Shown here piece by piece: positions 51,920-60,746 of a stretch of 64,000 bases of DNA; the stretch's first letter is position 1, and the number at the start of each line of letters is the position of its first letter. The notes beneath the pieces are model-generated. The model worked only from the letters and a program-made list of their open reading frames with translations, did no database searches and was not told the origin of the DNA. This DNA is from FEN-1322 sp041663425 (GTDB lineage Bacteria; Omnitrophota; Gorgyraeia; 2-01-FULL-45-10), in NCBI GenBank assembly GCA_041663425.1, contig JBAYMS010000004.1, positions 1 through 64,000 on the forward strand, in the 5' to 3' direction. The translations under genes and the position numbers were made by a program.

Positions 51920-54175
51920 ATGGTAAAAAAGGCGAAAGAGAAAGAAGTCAAAGAAGTTAAGGCTAAAAAGCGCGTTGTGAAACCTGTGGTTTCTGATAAG
52001 GTGCCTGAAAAAATTAAAGTCAAAAAGGCCGCCGAAAAGGTTATTGAGAAAACTCCGCTGGCTAAGAGCAAGGCTGCCGCACCCAAAAAAGAGACTGTCA
52101 AAAAAGAGAAGCCGGTAATTTCGAACGTTGAAATGGCTGTCCCGGATGTTAAGAAGATAGAAGTGCCGGCAAAAAAGGTTGAGGTTCCGGTAAAAAAGAC
52201 GGAAGCTCCTATTCAGCCTAAGAAAGCAGAACCGGTAATCGCAAAGCCCGTAGTCAGTCCTATCGCCAAAGAAGTGAAGCCGCCGGTTGTGAATAAGCCC
52301 GAAGAGAAACCGACCCTGCAGGCATCACCCGTTCCGCCATCGCCTGTAATAGAAAAACCTGTAGAGACACCCAAACCGTCAGCGGAAGAATCCAATAAGA
52401 AAATTCTAGAAATTGAAACTCCTATTTCACTAAAAGACCTCGCCATAAAAATAGGCGTTAAGCCTAATGAAATAATAGTAAATTTAATGGCAAAGAATAT
52501 TTTTGCCACCATAAACCAGTCTCTGGGCGAGGATATACTAAAAGATATTCTTGGCCAATATGGTATCGAGTATCGTAAACCGCCAAAGCTTGAAGATCAG
52601 GTTGTGAAAGAGCATCGAGAGCTTGAAGAAAAGCAGGACATAAAACATCTTGTGTTGAGACCTCCTGTAGTTACTTTCATGGGACATGTTGACCATGGCA
52701 AGACAAGTCTTCTCGATTTTATACGGAAGACACGTGTTGCTGATAAAGAAAAAGGCGGTATAACTCAGCATATTGGTGCTTATGAAGTAAAGCTTAAAAA
52801 CGGTTCTGTTACATTTTTGGATACGCCGGGTCATGAAGCATTCACGGCTATGCGCGCGCGTGGTGCTAACGCAACCGATATCGTAGTCCTTGTAGTTGCT
52901 GCGGACGACGGTATAATGCCGCAGACCAAAGAAGCGCTCGATCATGCAAGAGCTGCCGGTGTGCAGATAGTGGTAGCTATGAATAAATGTGATCTTCCAG
53001 GTGCTAATGTAGAAAAGGTTAAAGGTCAGCTGTCTCAGATAGGTTTAACGCCCGAAGATTGGGGCGGTAAGACGATTGCGCTGCCAGTGTCGGCCAAAAC
53101 AGGTGAAGGTGTTGAGGCGCTTCTTGAGATGCTGCTCCTCGAATCGGAGCTTCTGGAGCTGAGGGCAAATCCTCATCTTAGAGCGCGCGGCGTAGTTATC
53201 GAGGGTAAATTGTCCAGCGGACAAGGCTCGGTAGCGACAATGTTGGTGAAGAACGGAACTCTTCGTTTGGGCGATATGGTGTTGACGGGTATGCATTATG
53301 GCAGGATCAAAGCTATGATGGATCATACCGGAAAACGCATAAATGAAGCGCCGCCATCAAAGCCGGTAACTATTTTAGGTTTATCGGGCGTTCCGATGGC
53401 AGGAGATGAATTTTTTGTAGTTAAAGACGAGAAGAAGGCAAGGATCCTATCTACATTGAAACAGGACGAGGCCAGGTCTAAAAAACTTAAGATGAGCCAG
53501 AGGGTTACGCTGGAAGATTTCTATAAGCAGATGAAAGAAGGTATTGCTAAAGAGCTTACCATTATCATGAAGGGTGACGTTCAGGGATCTATTGAAGCGC
53601 TTAAACAGTCGCTCAACGAACTTAGCACGAAGGATGTTAAAATAAATATAGTTCACGCAGACGTGGGTAATATAAATGAATCAGATGTTATGCTTGCGGT
53701 TGTGTCGAACGCCGTCGTCCTTGGGTTTAACGTAAAGGTGGACGAGGGTGCGTCTGATCTTGCGGCAAAAGAAGGTATTGAGATAAAGATATATGGAATA
53801 ATTTACGAGGCGATCCAGGATGTTGTGGCAGCTATGGAAGGATTGCTGGAGCCGTTCTCTAAAGAGATATTTGTGGCCAGGGCTCAGGTAAAGCAGGTCT
53901 TCAAAGTTACCAAAGCGGGGACTATTGCCGGATGTGTGGTCGTAAAAGGGAAGATGGTCAGGACCGGCATTGCAAAATTGATACGTGATAAGAACATAGT
54001 CTATGAGGGCAAGATATCATCGCTTAAGAGATTTAAAGATGACGTGCGCGAAGTGAATGAAGGTGTCGAATGCGGTATAGGTCTCGATAGGCATGATGAT
54101 ATCCGTTCCGGAGATCTCATAGAAATTTATTCTATAGAAAAAGTTGCCCGAAGGCTCGACTCAAAAAAGCCATAA
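51920..54175 (+). CDS. infB: Translation initiation factor IF-2
   Basis: GTPase that places initiator tRNA on the 30S subunit. The 751-aa protein has a long Lys/Pro/Val-rich N-terminal extension (to about residue 165), the IF2 N-terminal domain (about 168-220, ISLKDLAIKIGVKPNEIIVN) and the G domain with GHVDHGKTS, DTPGHEAF and NKCD, followed by domains II, III and IV ending in HDDIRSGDLIEIYSIEK. The start codon abuts the nusA stop. rbfA and truB, which often follow, are absent; trpS comes next. Confidence 0.97.
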   Translation: MVKKAKEKEVKEVKAKKRVVKPVVSDKVPEKIKVKKAAEKVIEKTPLAKSKAAAPKKETVKKEKPVISNVEMAVPDVKKIEVPAKKVEVPVKKTEAPIQPKKAEPVIAKPVVSPIAKEVKPPVVNKPEEKPTLQASPVPPSPVIEKPVETPKPSAEESNKKILEIETPISLKDLAIKIGVKPNEIIVNLMAKNIFATINQSLGEDILKDILGQYGIEYRKPPKLEDQVVKEHRELEEKQDIKHLVLRPPVVTFMGHVDHGKTSLLDFIRKTRVADKEKGGITQHIGAYEVKLKNGSVTFLDTPGHEAFTAMRARGANATDIVVLVVAADDGIMPQTKEALDHARAAGVQIVVAMNKCDLPGANVEKVKGQLSQIGLTPEDWGGKTIALPVSAKTGEGVEALLEMLLLESELLELRANPHLRARGVVIEGKLSSGQGSVATMLVKNGTLRLGDMVLTGMHYGRIKAMMDHTGKRINEAPPSKPVTILGLSGVPMAGDEFFVVKDEKKARILSTLKQDEARSKKLKMSQRVTLEDFYKQMKEGIAKELTIIMKGDVQGSIEALKQSLNELSTKDVKINIVHADVGNINESDVMLAVVSNAVVLGFNVKVDEGASDLAAKEGIEIKIYGIIYEAIQDVVAAMEGLLEPFSKEIFVARAQVKQVFKVTKAGTIAGCVVVKGKMVRTGIAKLIRDKNIVYEGKISSLKRFKDDVREVNEGVECGIGLDRHDDIRSGDLIEIYSIEKVARRLDSKKP

Positions 54176-54183
54176 GGATATAG

Positions 54184-55167
54184 ATGAAGAAGCGAATACT
54201 TAGCGGTATGAGGCCGACAGGCAAATTGCATCTAGGGCATCTGTTGGGAGCTCTCAGTAATTGGGTCAGGCTTCAGGATGAATATCTCTGTTTTTACATG
54301 ATCGCCGACTGGCATGCGCTCATGAGCGAATACGAAGATCCTAAATCTCTCAAAGAATCATGTTATGAGATGGTCAGGGATTTCGTGGCTTCCGGAATAG
54401 ATCCGGATAAGAGTGTTATATTTGTGCAGTCCCACGTGCCGGAGCACCTTGAGCTTGCTATGGCATTTTCAGACATCACGCCGCTGGCGTGGGTTGAGAG
54501 GGTGCCTACTTACAAAGAGCAGCTGCGCGAGATCAAGGGGCGCGATCTGACGACTTATGGTTTTCTCGGATACCCGATCCTGCAGGCGGCGGATATAGCC
54601 GTCTACAGAGCGAATGCCGTTCCTGTAGGCGTAGATCAGATTCCGCACCTGGAATTGACGCGCGAGATCGTTCGTAGATTTAACGGACTTTACAAGACTA
54701 GCCTTTTCCCGGAACCGGAAGCCATACTTACGAAGACTTCGAAGCTTCTGGGTCTGGATAACAGGAAGATGTCGAAGAGCTATAATAATTTTATCTCCTT
54801 ATCTGACACTCCGGATGTGATCAGGAAAAAGGTTAGTGTTATGATTACCGATCCCGGAAGAATAAAGCTCAGTGATAAAGGTCATCCGGATATATGCAAC
54901 GTGTTCAGTTATTATTCGACATTTGCAAAGCCGGGAGATACAAACAAGGTGAAAGAGTGGTGCGAGGGTGCATTAAAAGGCTGCACGGAATGCAAAAAAG
55001 GCTTAGCCGAGATAATCATTGAGTCTTTAGAGCCGATCCGTACCAGGCGCGCCAAATTATCTGACGCTGAGGTTGAGGACATAATAGTTAAAGGTGCTAA
55101 GAAGGCGCGGGATGCTGCGTCTGAAACGATGCGTGAAGTTAAAAAGCTGATAAATTTTTTACAGTAA
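54184..55167 (+). CDS. trpS: Tryptophan--tRNA ligase
   Basis: Class I synthetase that charges tRNA-Trp. The 327-aa length is typical. The HIGH-type motif is in RPTGKLHLGHLLGALSNW, the tryptophan pocket in FLGYPILQAADIA and VGVDQIPHLELTR, and the KMSKS loop in NRKMSKSYNNFI. It follows infB after 8 bases and is followed by scpA, an order seen in several bacterial phyla. Confidence 0.96.
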   Translation: MKKRILSGMRPTGKLHLGHLLGALSNWVRLQDEYLCFYMIADWHALMSEYEDPKSLKESCYEMVRDFVASGIDPDKSVIFVQSHVPEHLELAMAFSDITPLAWVERVPTYKEQLREIKGRDLTTYGFLGYPILQAADIAVYRANAVPVGVDQIPHLELTREIVRRFNGLYKTSLFPEPEAILTKTSKLLGLDNRKMSKSYNNFISLSDTPDVIRKKVSVMITDPGRIKLSDKGHPDICNVFSYYSTFAKPGDTNKVKEWCEGALKGCTECKKGLAEIIIESLEPIRTRRAKLSDAEVEDIIVKGAKKARDAASETMREVKKLINFLQ

Positions 55168-55176
55168 AGTTCAGTA

Positions 55177-55941
55177 ATGACATATAAAGTAAAGCTTGAT
55201 GTATTTGAAGGGCCGCTCGATCTTCTTCTTTATCTTATTCAGAAAGAGGAAGTAGACATATATGATATCCCGATAGCTAAGATCACCGATCAGTATCTGG
55301 AATACCTGGAACTGATGAAGCTTTTGGACCTTGGTATTGCGGGTGAATTTTTAGTAATGGCTGCAACGCTGATGCATATAAAGTCAAAGATGCTGTTGCC
55401 TCCGGAGCCGGTTGAGGGCGAGGAAAAGGTAGAGGAAGACCCGCGGGCAGAACTGGTAAAGAGGCTTCTCGAATATAAAAAATTTAAAGAGGCTGCGTCG
55501 GAACTTTCACATATGGAGTCGCAGCATAAGCATTTCTTTGCGCGAGTCGGACCAGGCATAGATGTAGAAGATCTGCCCAAGGAAGAGGCATTTTTTGAGG
55601 CAAGCTTATTCGATCTGATAACAGCATTTACTAAGGTTTTAAAAGATATCCCCAAGGAAGTATTCTATAAAGTAGTAAAAGACGAATTTACGGTATCGGA
55701 AAAGATACATGACGTTCTGCACATGGTTGTTGATCAGAAAAAAGTTTTGTTTACTGACCTGTTCAGAGCTGCCAGGACAAAGTTTGAGATCATAACTATA
55801 TTTTTAGCTCTACTGGAGCTTATTAAGATAAAAGAGTTGATAGTAATTCAGGCAGAGCCCTTCGGCGAGATAGAGATAACGAAAAACGTCGAAGCGGTAA
55901 AGCCGTCTAGCGAGGTTAAAGATGGAGAGGGAACAAAGTAA
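55177..55941 (+). CDS. scpA: Segregation and condensation protein A (kleisin)
   Basis: The kleisin that bridges the two SMC heads in bacterial condensin. The 254-aa protein begins with the conserved VFEGPLDLLLYLIQKEEVDIYDIPIA, seen from about residue 8 (family N-terminal domain), followed by LVMAATLMHIKSKMLLP, and ends with the winged-helix segment around ITIFLALLELIKIKELIV. scpB follows with a 20-base overlap. smc itself is not in the window. Confidence 0.94.
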   Translation: MTYKVKLDVFEGPLDLLLYLIQKEEVDIYDIPIAKITDQYLEYLELMKLLDLGIAGEFLVMAATLMHIKSKMLLPPEPVEGEEKVEEDPRAELVKRLLEYKKFKEAASELSHMESQHKHFFARVGPGIDVEDLPKEEAFFEASLFDLITAFTKVLKDIPKEVFYKVVKDEFTVSEKIHDVLHMVVDQKKVLFTDLFRAARTKFEIITIFLALLELIKIKELIVIQAEPFGEIEITKNVEAVKPSSEVKDGEGTK

Positions 55942-56656
55942 GAAAATAATAGAGGCGCTTCTTTTTGTGAGCGACAAACCTGTTTCTATAGACGCTCTGA
56001 AGGATGTGTTGAAAGAGGTTGAGTCGACGGAGATCAGGTCTATTATAGAAGACCTCAACGGTGAATATGTATCGTCAGGCAGAAGTTTTGCTATAAAAGA
56101 AATAGCCGGCGGATTTCAAATGTTGACGGATCCTGTATACAGCCGATGGGTATCAGCCCTGTATAAGAGGCCCTCAGACAGGATATCGGGACCTGGGCTA
56201 GAGACGCTTGCAATAATAGCTTATAAGCAGCCGCTTACCAGAAGCCAGATAGAACTCATAAGGGGTGTCAATGTCGACGGTGTACTGCATACACTCGAGG
56301 AGCGTAATCTTATACGCCCAAGGGGCAAGCTCGATGCTCCCGGACGGCCGATACTTTATGGCACTACTATGGAATTTTTACAGCACTTCGGATTGAAGTC
56401 ATTGGATGAGCTGCCCAAGCTGAAAGAATTTCAGGAGAGCGATCTCGATTTCTCAAAAGACAGGCGCGAAGTTATAAATACGGAAACGGGTAAGCTGCAT
56501 AATGAAAAAAATACCAGCCCCTCCTCGTCGCCGGAAATAGCGGCGGCTTCCATCGTATCGGAAAATGCCAATGATGCTCAGGGTGATTTGCCGGAGGCGG
56601 ATAATAACAAATCGGAGAACTTAAATGCAGATCAACAAATTGCGCAAAACAGTTGA
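55922..56656 (+). CDS. scpB: Segregation and condensation protein B
   Basis: Binds ScpA as a dimer and completes the condensin complex. The 244-aa protein shows two winged-helix domains: KIIEALLFVSDKPVSIDALKD at the start, then GGFQMLTDPVYSRWV, RISGPGLETLAIIAYKQPLTR, and RGVNVDGVLHTLEERNLI with GRPILYGTTMEFLQHFGLKSLDELP. The last 60 residues are acidic and probably disordered. Its stop codon (56654-56656) lies inside the first copy of the 6-bp duplication flanking the palindromic element in pheA. Confidence 0.94.
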   Translation: MEREQSKKIIEALLFVSDKPVSIDALKDVLKEVESTEIRSIIEDLNGEYVSSGRSFAIKEIAGGFQMLTDPVYSRWVSALYKRPSDRISGPGLETLAIIAYKQPLTRSQIELIRGVNVDGVLHTLEERNLIRPRGKLDAPGRPILYGTTMEFLQHFGLKSLDELPKLKEFQESDLDFSKDRREVINTETGKLHNEKNTSPSSSPEIAAASIVSENANDAQGDLPEADNNKSENLNADQQIAQNS

Positions 56657-57767
56657 TGCTTCGACAGGCTCAGCATCAACGCTGAGCAAGCATTTGTCTT
56701 TAACTAGAGCGCGTCGAAGCGTTGATGCGATAGATTCTCAAGTTCTGAAACTTCTTAATGAAAGAGCTAAGGTTATACTTGGTATAGGTAAGCTGAAGGC
56801 GAAGACGAACGGTGCTATTTATGTTCCGGAGCGCGAGAAAGAAGTTTATAAAAAACTAATAGCCAAGAATGCCGGTCCGCTATCTGTAGAATCATTAAAA
56901 GCGATATTTAGAGAAGTGATGTCCAGTTCTTTTGCGCTGGAACGTCCGCTTGTCATTGCTTATCTCGGGCCTGAATGCACATTTACGCACCTGGCAGGGA
57001 TAAAGAAATTCGGATCAAGCGTTACGTATAAAGCTTGCAGTACGATAACGGATATATTCAGCGAGGTTGAAAAGGGTGCGGCCGATTACGGCGTTGTGCC
57101 CATAGAGAATTCTATTGAAGGTGCGGTTAATCATACTCTTGATATGTTTATAGATTCCGACCTTAAAATATGTTCTGAAATATATCTTGAGGTTACGCAC
57201 AATCTTCTTTCCAGAAAATGCGATAAGAACAGGATACGAAAGGTGTATTCCAAGTCCGAGGTTTTTGGACAGTGCAGGATCTGGCTGGAGTCTAATCTTC
57301 CGCGGGCTGAGCTCATAGAGGTTTCGAGTACCGCGAAAGCTGCCGAGATCGCCTCGAAGGAAAGTGCTACAAGCGCCTGTATTGCCAGCGACCTGGCTGC
57401 AAAGAAATACGGGCTGAAAGTATTGTGTAAAGCCATACAGGATAATGCGCATAACGTTACGCGCTTTTTGGTTATAGGCAAATATAATGCTATGCCGACA
57501 AAAGAAGATAAAACATCGATAATGTTTTCGGTCAAGGACAGGGCGGGTGCACTGCATGATATGCTCGTTCCTTTCAAAAAGCACAAGATAAGTATGACCA
57601 AGATAGAGTCAAGGCCGTCGAAGGTAAGGGCGTGGGAGTATTACTTCTTCGTTGACCTTGAAGGTCATTATAAGACTGTCAAAGTAAAAAAAGCGCTGGA
57701 CGAGCTGGATTCTCAGGCTTCTTTCGTTAAGATCCTTGGCTCGTATCCCGTAGAAGAAGGAGTGTAG
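56625..57767 (+). CDS. pheA: Bifunctional chorismate mutase / prephenate dehydratase with in-frame insert
   Basis: Converts chorismate to phenylpyruvate for phenylalanine synthesis. The 380-aa protein has an N-terminal AroQ chorismate mutase (to about 100), a prephenate dehydratase domain (about 105-285, AYLGPECTFTHLAG, NSIEGAVNHTLDM, the TRF catalytic motif in NVTRFLVIG) and a C-terminal ACT domain with the ESRP motif. The first mutase helix is interrupted: LRKTVDA is followed by 23 extra residues (STGSASTLSKHL and following, to ARRSVDA) before IDSQVLKLLNERAK. The extra 69 bases are a palindromic element plus target duplication. It overlaps scpB by 32 bases. Confidence 0.94.
   Translation: MQINKLRKTVDASTGSASTLSKHLSLTRARRSVDAIDSQVLKLLNERAKVILGIGKLKAKTNGAIYVPEREKEVYKKLIAKNAGPLSVESLKAIFREVMSSSFALERPLVIAYLGPECTFTHLAGIKKFGSSVTYKACSTITDIFSEVEKGAADYGVVPIENSIEGAVNHTLDMFIDSDLKICSEIYLEVTHNLLSRKCDKNRIRKVYSKSEVFGQCRIWLESNLPRAELIEVSSTAKAAEIASKESATSACIASDLAAKKYGLKVLCKAIQDNAHNVTRFLVIGKYNAMPTKEDKTSIMFSVKDRAGALHDMLVPFKKHKISMTKIESRPSKVRAWEYYFFVDLEGHYKTVKVKKALDELDSQASFVKILGSYPVEEGV
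56652..56726. mobile_element. In-frame palindromic element with 6-bp target duplication inside pheA
   Basis: A 63-bp element (56658-56720) begins with GCTTCGAC (56658-56665) and ends with its exact inverse GTCGAAGC (56713-56720). It is flanked by GTTGAT at 56652-56657 and 56721-56726. Inside, GCTCAGC (56668-56674) and GCTGAGC (56681-56687) form a hairpin. Element plus one duplication is 69 bases, exactly 23 codons, so the pheA frame is preserved. Because the next two bases are also GC, the apparent direct repeat is GTTGATGC, 8 bases. It carries no gene of its own and resembles in kind the palindromic elements that insert into Rickettsia proteins. Confidence 0.85.
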
Positions 57768-58862
57768 GTGAAGAGTTTAGTTAAACAGAATATATTGAAC
57801 GTAAAAAATTACGTTCCTGGTAAACCCATAGAAGAAGTTGAAAGGGAGCTTGGTATAAAAAATGTTGTGAAGCTCGCTTCCAATGAAAATTGCTTCGGGC
57901 CGTCTCCTGTGGCGATCGCAGCTATACGGGATGCCTTAAGGAAGATAAATAGGTATCCTGACAGCGCCTCTTTCTATCTTAAGAAAAAACTTGCCGCCTC
58001 CCTTGGTGTTGGTGAAAGCAATCTGATATTCGGGAACGGTTCAGACGAAGTTATATGTATGGCAATCAAGGCGTTTGTCTCTGATGGAGATGAAGTTATT
58101 ATTGCCACGCCCACGTTTCTTATATATGAGATAGCATCGACGCTTCAGAATGCCAAAATTAAGATCGTTCCGATGACACAGGATCTGAAATACGATCTTC
58201 GCGAAATGAAGAAGGCGATCACGCCCAAGACTAAGCTCGTATTTATCGCAAACCCGGACAACCCTACCGGTACTTACGTTACAAAGAAAGAGCTGGATGA
58301 ATTTCTACAGGGATTACCGGAAAAGCTGATCGTATTTTTAGACGAGGCCTATTTCGAATTTGCAAATTACAGCTTTAAAGATTATCCTAACGGTATGGAC
58401 TATATCTCAAGACCTGGCATGATAGTGGCCAGGACTTTTTCTAAGGTCTACGGCCTGGCGGGATTGAGGATAGGCTACGCCATAGCTAACCCTGAGATAA
58501 TAAGTTATATGGAGCGCGTTCGCGAACCTTTTAATATAAATATTCTCGCCCAGATAGGTGCCGAAGCGGCCCTTGATGATAAGACATTTCTTAAAAAGAC
58601 GCTATCCCATGTAGAGATAGAAAGAGAGTATCTTTACGCTGCCTTCAGGAAGATGGGGCTGGAATACGTCAGAAGCGCCACGAACTTTATAATAGTTAAC
58701 GTCGGGAAGGATTGCAAGGAAGTATTTAATGCCTTGCTTAAAGAAGGTGTTATAGTCAGAGACATGAAGGCGTGGGGTTTTGATACGTTTATAAGAGTTA
58801 CCGTAGGAACTAAACCTGAGAATAGGAAATTCATAACGGCGCTTAAGAAGGTTATAAAATAG
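57768..58862 (+). CDS. hisC: Histidinol-phosphate / aromatic aminotransferase (HisC family)
   Basis: A PLP-dependent class I/II aminotransferase (364 aa). It shows LASNENCFGPSP, NRYPDS, FGNGSDEVICM, NPDNPTGTYV, FLDEAYFEF and the PLP-lysine region ARTFSKVYGLAGLRIGYA. HisC proteins act on histidinol phosphate, and many also on phenylpyruvate and hydroxyphenylpyruvate. Its place between pheA and aroF/tyrA suggests that here it makes phenylalanine and tyrosine. GTG start, adjacent to the pheA stop. Confidence 0.92.
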   Translation: MKSLVKQNILNVKNYVPGKPIEEVERELGIKNVVKLASNENCFGPSPVAIAAIRDALRKINRYPDSASFYLKKKLAASLGVGESNLIFGNGSDEVICMAIKAFVSDGDEVIIATPTFLIYEIASTLQNAKIKIVPMTQDLKYDLREMKKAITPKTKLVFIANPDNPTGTYVTKKELDEFLQGLPEKLIVFLDEAYFEFANYSFKDYPNGMDYISRPGMIVARTFSKVYGLAGLRIGYAIANPEIISYMERVREPFNINILAQIGAEAALDDKTFLKKTLSHVEIEREYLYAAFRKMGLEYVRSATNFIIVNVGKDCKEVFNALLKEGVIVRDMKAWGFDTFIRVTVGTKPENRKFITALKKVIK

Positions 58863-58872
58863 GAGCAAATCC

Positions 58873-59889
58873 ATGATTATAGTAATGCGTCCGGATGCGA
58901 CAAAGAAACAGCTCAATCATTTAGTAAAAAAAGTTACTGCTCTGGGTCTTAAGCCATGGGTTTCAGAAGGTGTGGAAAGGACCATCGTCGGAGTGATAGG
59001 TGAGGAGGATATTATAAGGGTCCAGCCTCTTGAGGTTTTCCCCGGCGTAGAAAAAGTCCTACAGATATTAAAACCCTATAAGCTTGCATCCAGGGATTTT
59101 AAAAAAGAAGACAGCATTATCGATATAGGCGATGGCGTAAAAGTTGGCGGTAGAAAGCTTGTTATTATGGCCGGGCCATGTTCTGTTGAAAACGAGAAAT
59201 TGCTGATAGATATAGCGAAGAAAGTGAAGAAATCGGGCGCAACCGTTTTGAGGGGCGGAGCTTTTAAGCCGCGAACTTCCCCTTATGCGTTCCAGGGATT
59301 AGGTTTGAAGGGATTGAAATTCCTTGCGGAGGCAAAGAAAGAGACGGGTCTTAAAATAGTCACAGAACTTATGGATATCAGAGATCTTGAGATGGTCCAT
59401 AAATATACTGATATAATTCAGATCGGCGCCAGGAATATGCAGAATTTCAATCTTCTAAAAGAGGTTGGTAAGACCAAAAAGCCCGTACTGCTTAAACGTG
59501 GTATGGCAAACACGATAAAAGAATTACTCATGTCGGCCGAATACATACTTTCTGAAGGGAATTTTAACGTAATATTATGCGAGCGTGGGATAAGGACCTT
59601 TGAGGATGCCACCAGATTTACTTTTGACACGGCGGCTATACCGTTACTTAAGAGCCTGAGTCACCTGCCTGTAATAGCGGATCCTTCGCATGCTACGGGT
59701 AAGTGGGGCCTTGTAACGCCATGTGCCAGAGCGGGCATAGCTGCAGGCGCTGATGGCCTGATAGTAGAGGTCCATCCGAATCCCGAAGAGGCTATGTCTG
59801 ATGGTGAGCAGTCTTTGTTGCCGGAAAATTTCGATAAGATGATGAAAGAAGTAAAGAAAGTAGCCATAGCGGTTAATAGGGGGTTATGA
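58873..59889 (+). CDS. aroF: 3-deoxy-7-phosphoheptulonate (DAHP) synthase, type I beta
   Basis: Condenses erythrose 4-phosphate and phosphoenolpyruvate, the entry step of the shikimate pathway. The 338-aa protein has an N-terminal ferredoxin-like regulatory domain (1-70, MIIVMRPDATKKQLNHLVKK), which in Thermotoga-type enzymes gives tyrosine/phenylalanine control. The catalytic barrel follows with MAGPCSVEN, RGGAFKPRTSPYAFQGLG, TELMDIRD, IQIGARNMQNFNLL, LLKRGMANT, CERGIRTFE, DPSHATGKWGLV and EVHPNPEEAMSDGEQSL. It overlaps tyrA by four bases. Confidence 0.96.
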   Translation: MIIVMRPDATKKQLNHLVKKVTALGLKPWVSEGVERTIVGVIGEEDIIRVQPLEVFPGVEKVLQILKPYKLASRDFKKEDSIIDIGDGVKVGGRKLVIMAGPCSVENEKLLIDIAKKVKKSGATVLRGGAFKPRTSPYAFQGLGLKGLKFLAEAKKETGLKIVTELMDIRDLEMVHKYTDIIQIGARNMQNFNLLKEVGKTKKPVLLKRGMANTIKELLMSAEYILSEGNFNVILCERGIRTFEDATRFTFDTAAIPLLKSLSHLPVIADPSHATGKWGLVTPCARAGIAAGADGLIVEVHPNPEEAMSDGEQSLLPENFDKMMKEVKKVAIAVNRGL

Positions 59890-60746
59890 AGCGCTTAAAT
59901 AAAATTGCTATTATAGGCGTGGGATTGATAGGCGGTTCGATAGGACTTGCGGTAAAGAGGCAGGGCCTGGCGAAAGAAGTTGCCGGAGTTTTCAGACGTA
60001 AGTCTACCCTTAAGAAAGCTATGAGGCGCAAAGCTATAGATAAAGGTTTCATGAGTATTAAGGATGGGGTGAAAGGTGCAGATCTTATTATATTGGCAAC
60101 GCCTGTTTCGTCCATCGTTACCGTTGCGCGGGAGGCTGTAAAATATGCTGAGCCGGGCGCTGTGCTGACCGATGTTGGAAGTACGAAAGAATGGATAGTG
60201 GGGCATCTGGAAAAGATAACCAGAGGTTCTACTGTGAGTTTTATAGGTTCGCATCCTATGGCAGGATCCGAGCATAATAGTGTAGAGTTTTCGCGTGACA
60301 ATTTGTTAGAAGCGGCACCATGTATCGTTACCAGGACGGTGCGGACAAATGCGCAGGCTTTATCAAAGGTTGTAAATTTCTGGAAGGAGCTGGGAGCAAA
60401 AGTGAAGACTATGACGCCGTCGCAGCATGATCATAGCGTTGCGCTTATAAGCCATCTTCCTCACATAGTCGCATTCAGCCTTGCAGGGGCGGTGCCGGAA
60501 AAAGAGCTTGTGTATGCGGCTGAAGGGTTTAAAGATACAACAAGGGTTGCGTCAAGCGATCCTAATTTATGGGCAGACATATTCATAACGAACAAGAAGG
60601 AGGCTGTAAAGGCCTGTCGTTTGTTCGAGATATCATATAAAAATATTCTGAAGGCGTTGGCTAGAAATGATTACAGAGGAGTTGTTGCGGCCCTCAGAAG
60701 AGCTAAAACCAAACGTGATAAATTTATTTATGGGCCGAAAGTATAG
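59886..60746 (+). CDS. tyrA: Prephenate (arogenate) dehydrogenase
   Basis: NAD(P)-dependent oxidative decarboxylation of prephenate or arogenate to the tyrosine precursor. The 286-aa protein starts with IAIIGVGLIGGSIGLAVKR, has DVGSTKEWIV, GSHPMAGSEHNSVEFS with the catalytic histidine, SQHDHSVALISHLPHIV and FKDTTRVASSDPNLWADI. Substrate preference cannot be told. It completes the pheA-hisC-aroF-tyrA cluster, so phenylalanine and tyrosine synthesis are grouped here, apart from the shikimate block at 5379-8742. It overlaps cmk. Confidence 0.95.
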   Translation: MKRLNKIAIIGVGLIGGSIGLAVKRQGLAKEVAGVFRRKSTLKKAMRRKAIDKGFMSIKDGVKGADLIILATPVSSIVTVAREAVKYAEPGAVLTDVGSTKEWIVGHLEKITRGSTVSFIGSHPMAGSEHNSVEFSRDNLLEAAPCIVTRTVRTNAQALSKVVNFWKELGAKVKTMTPSQHDHSVALISHLPHIVAFSLAGAVPEKELVYAAEGFKDTTRVASSDPNLWADIFITNKKEAVKACRLFEISYKNILKALARNDYRGVVAALRRAKTKRDKFIYGPKV

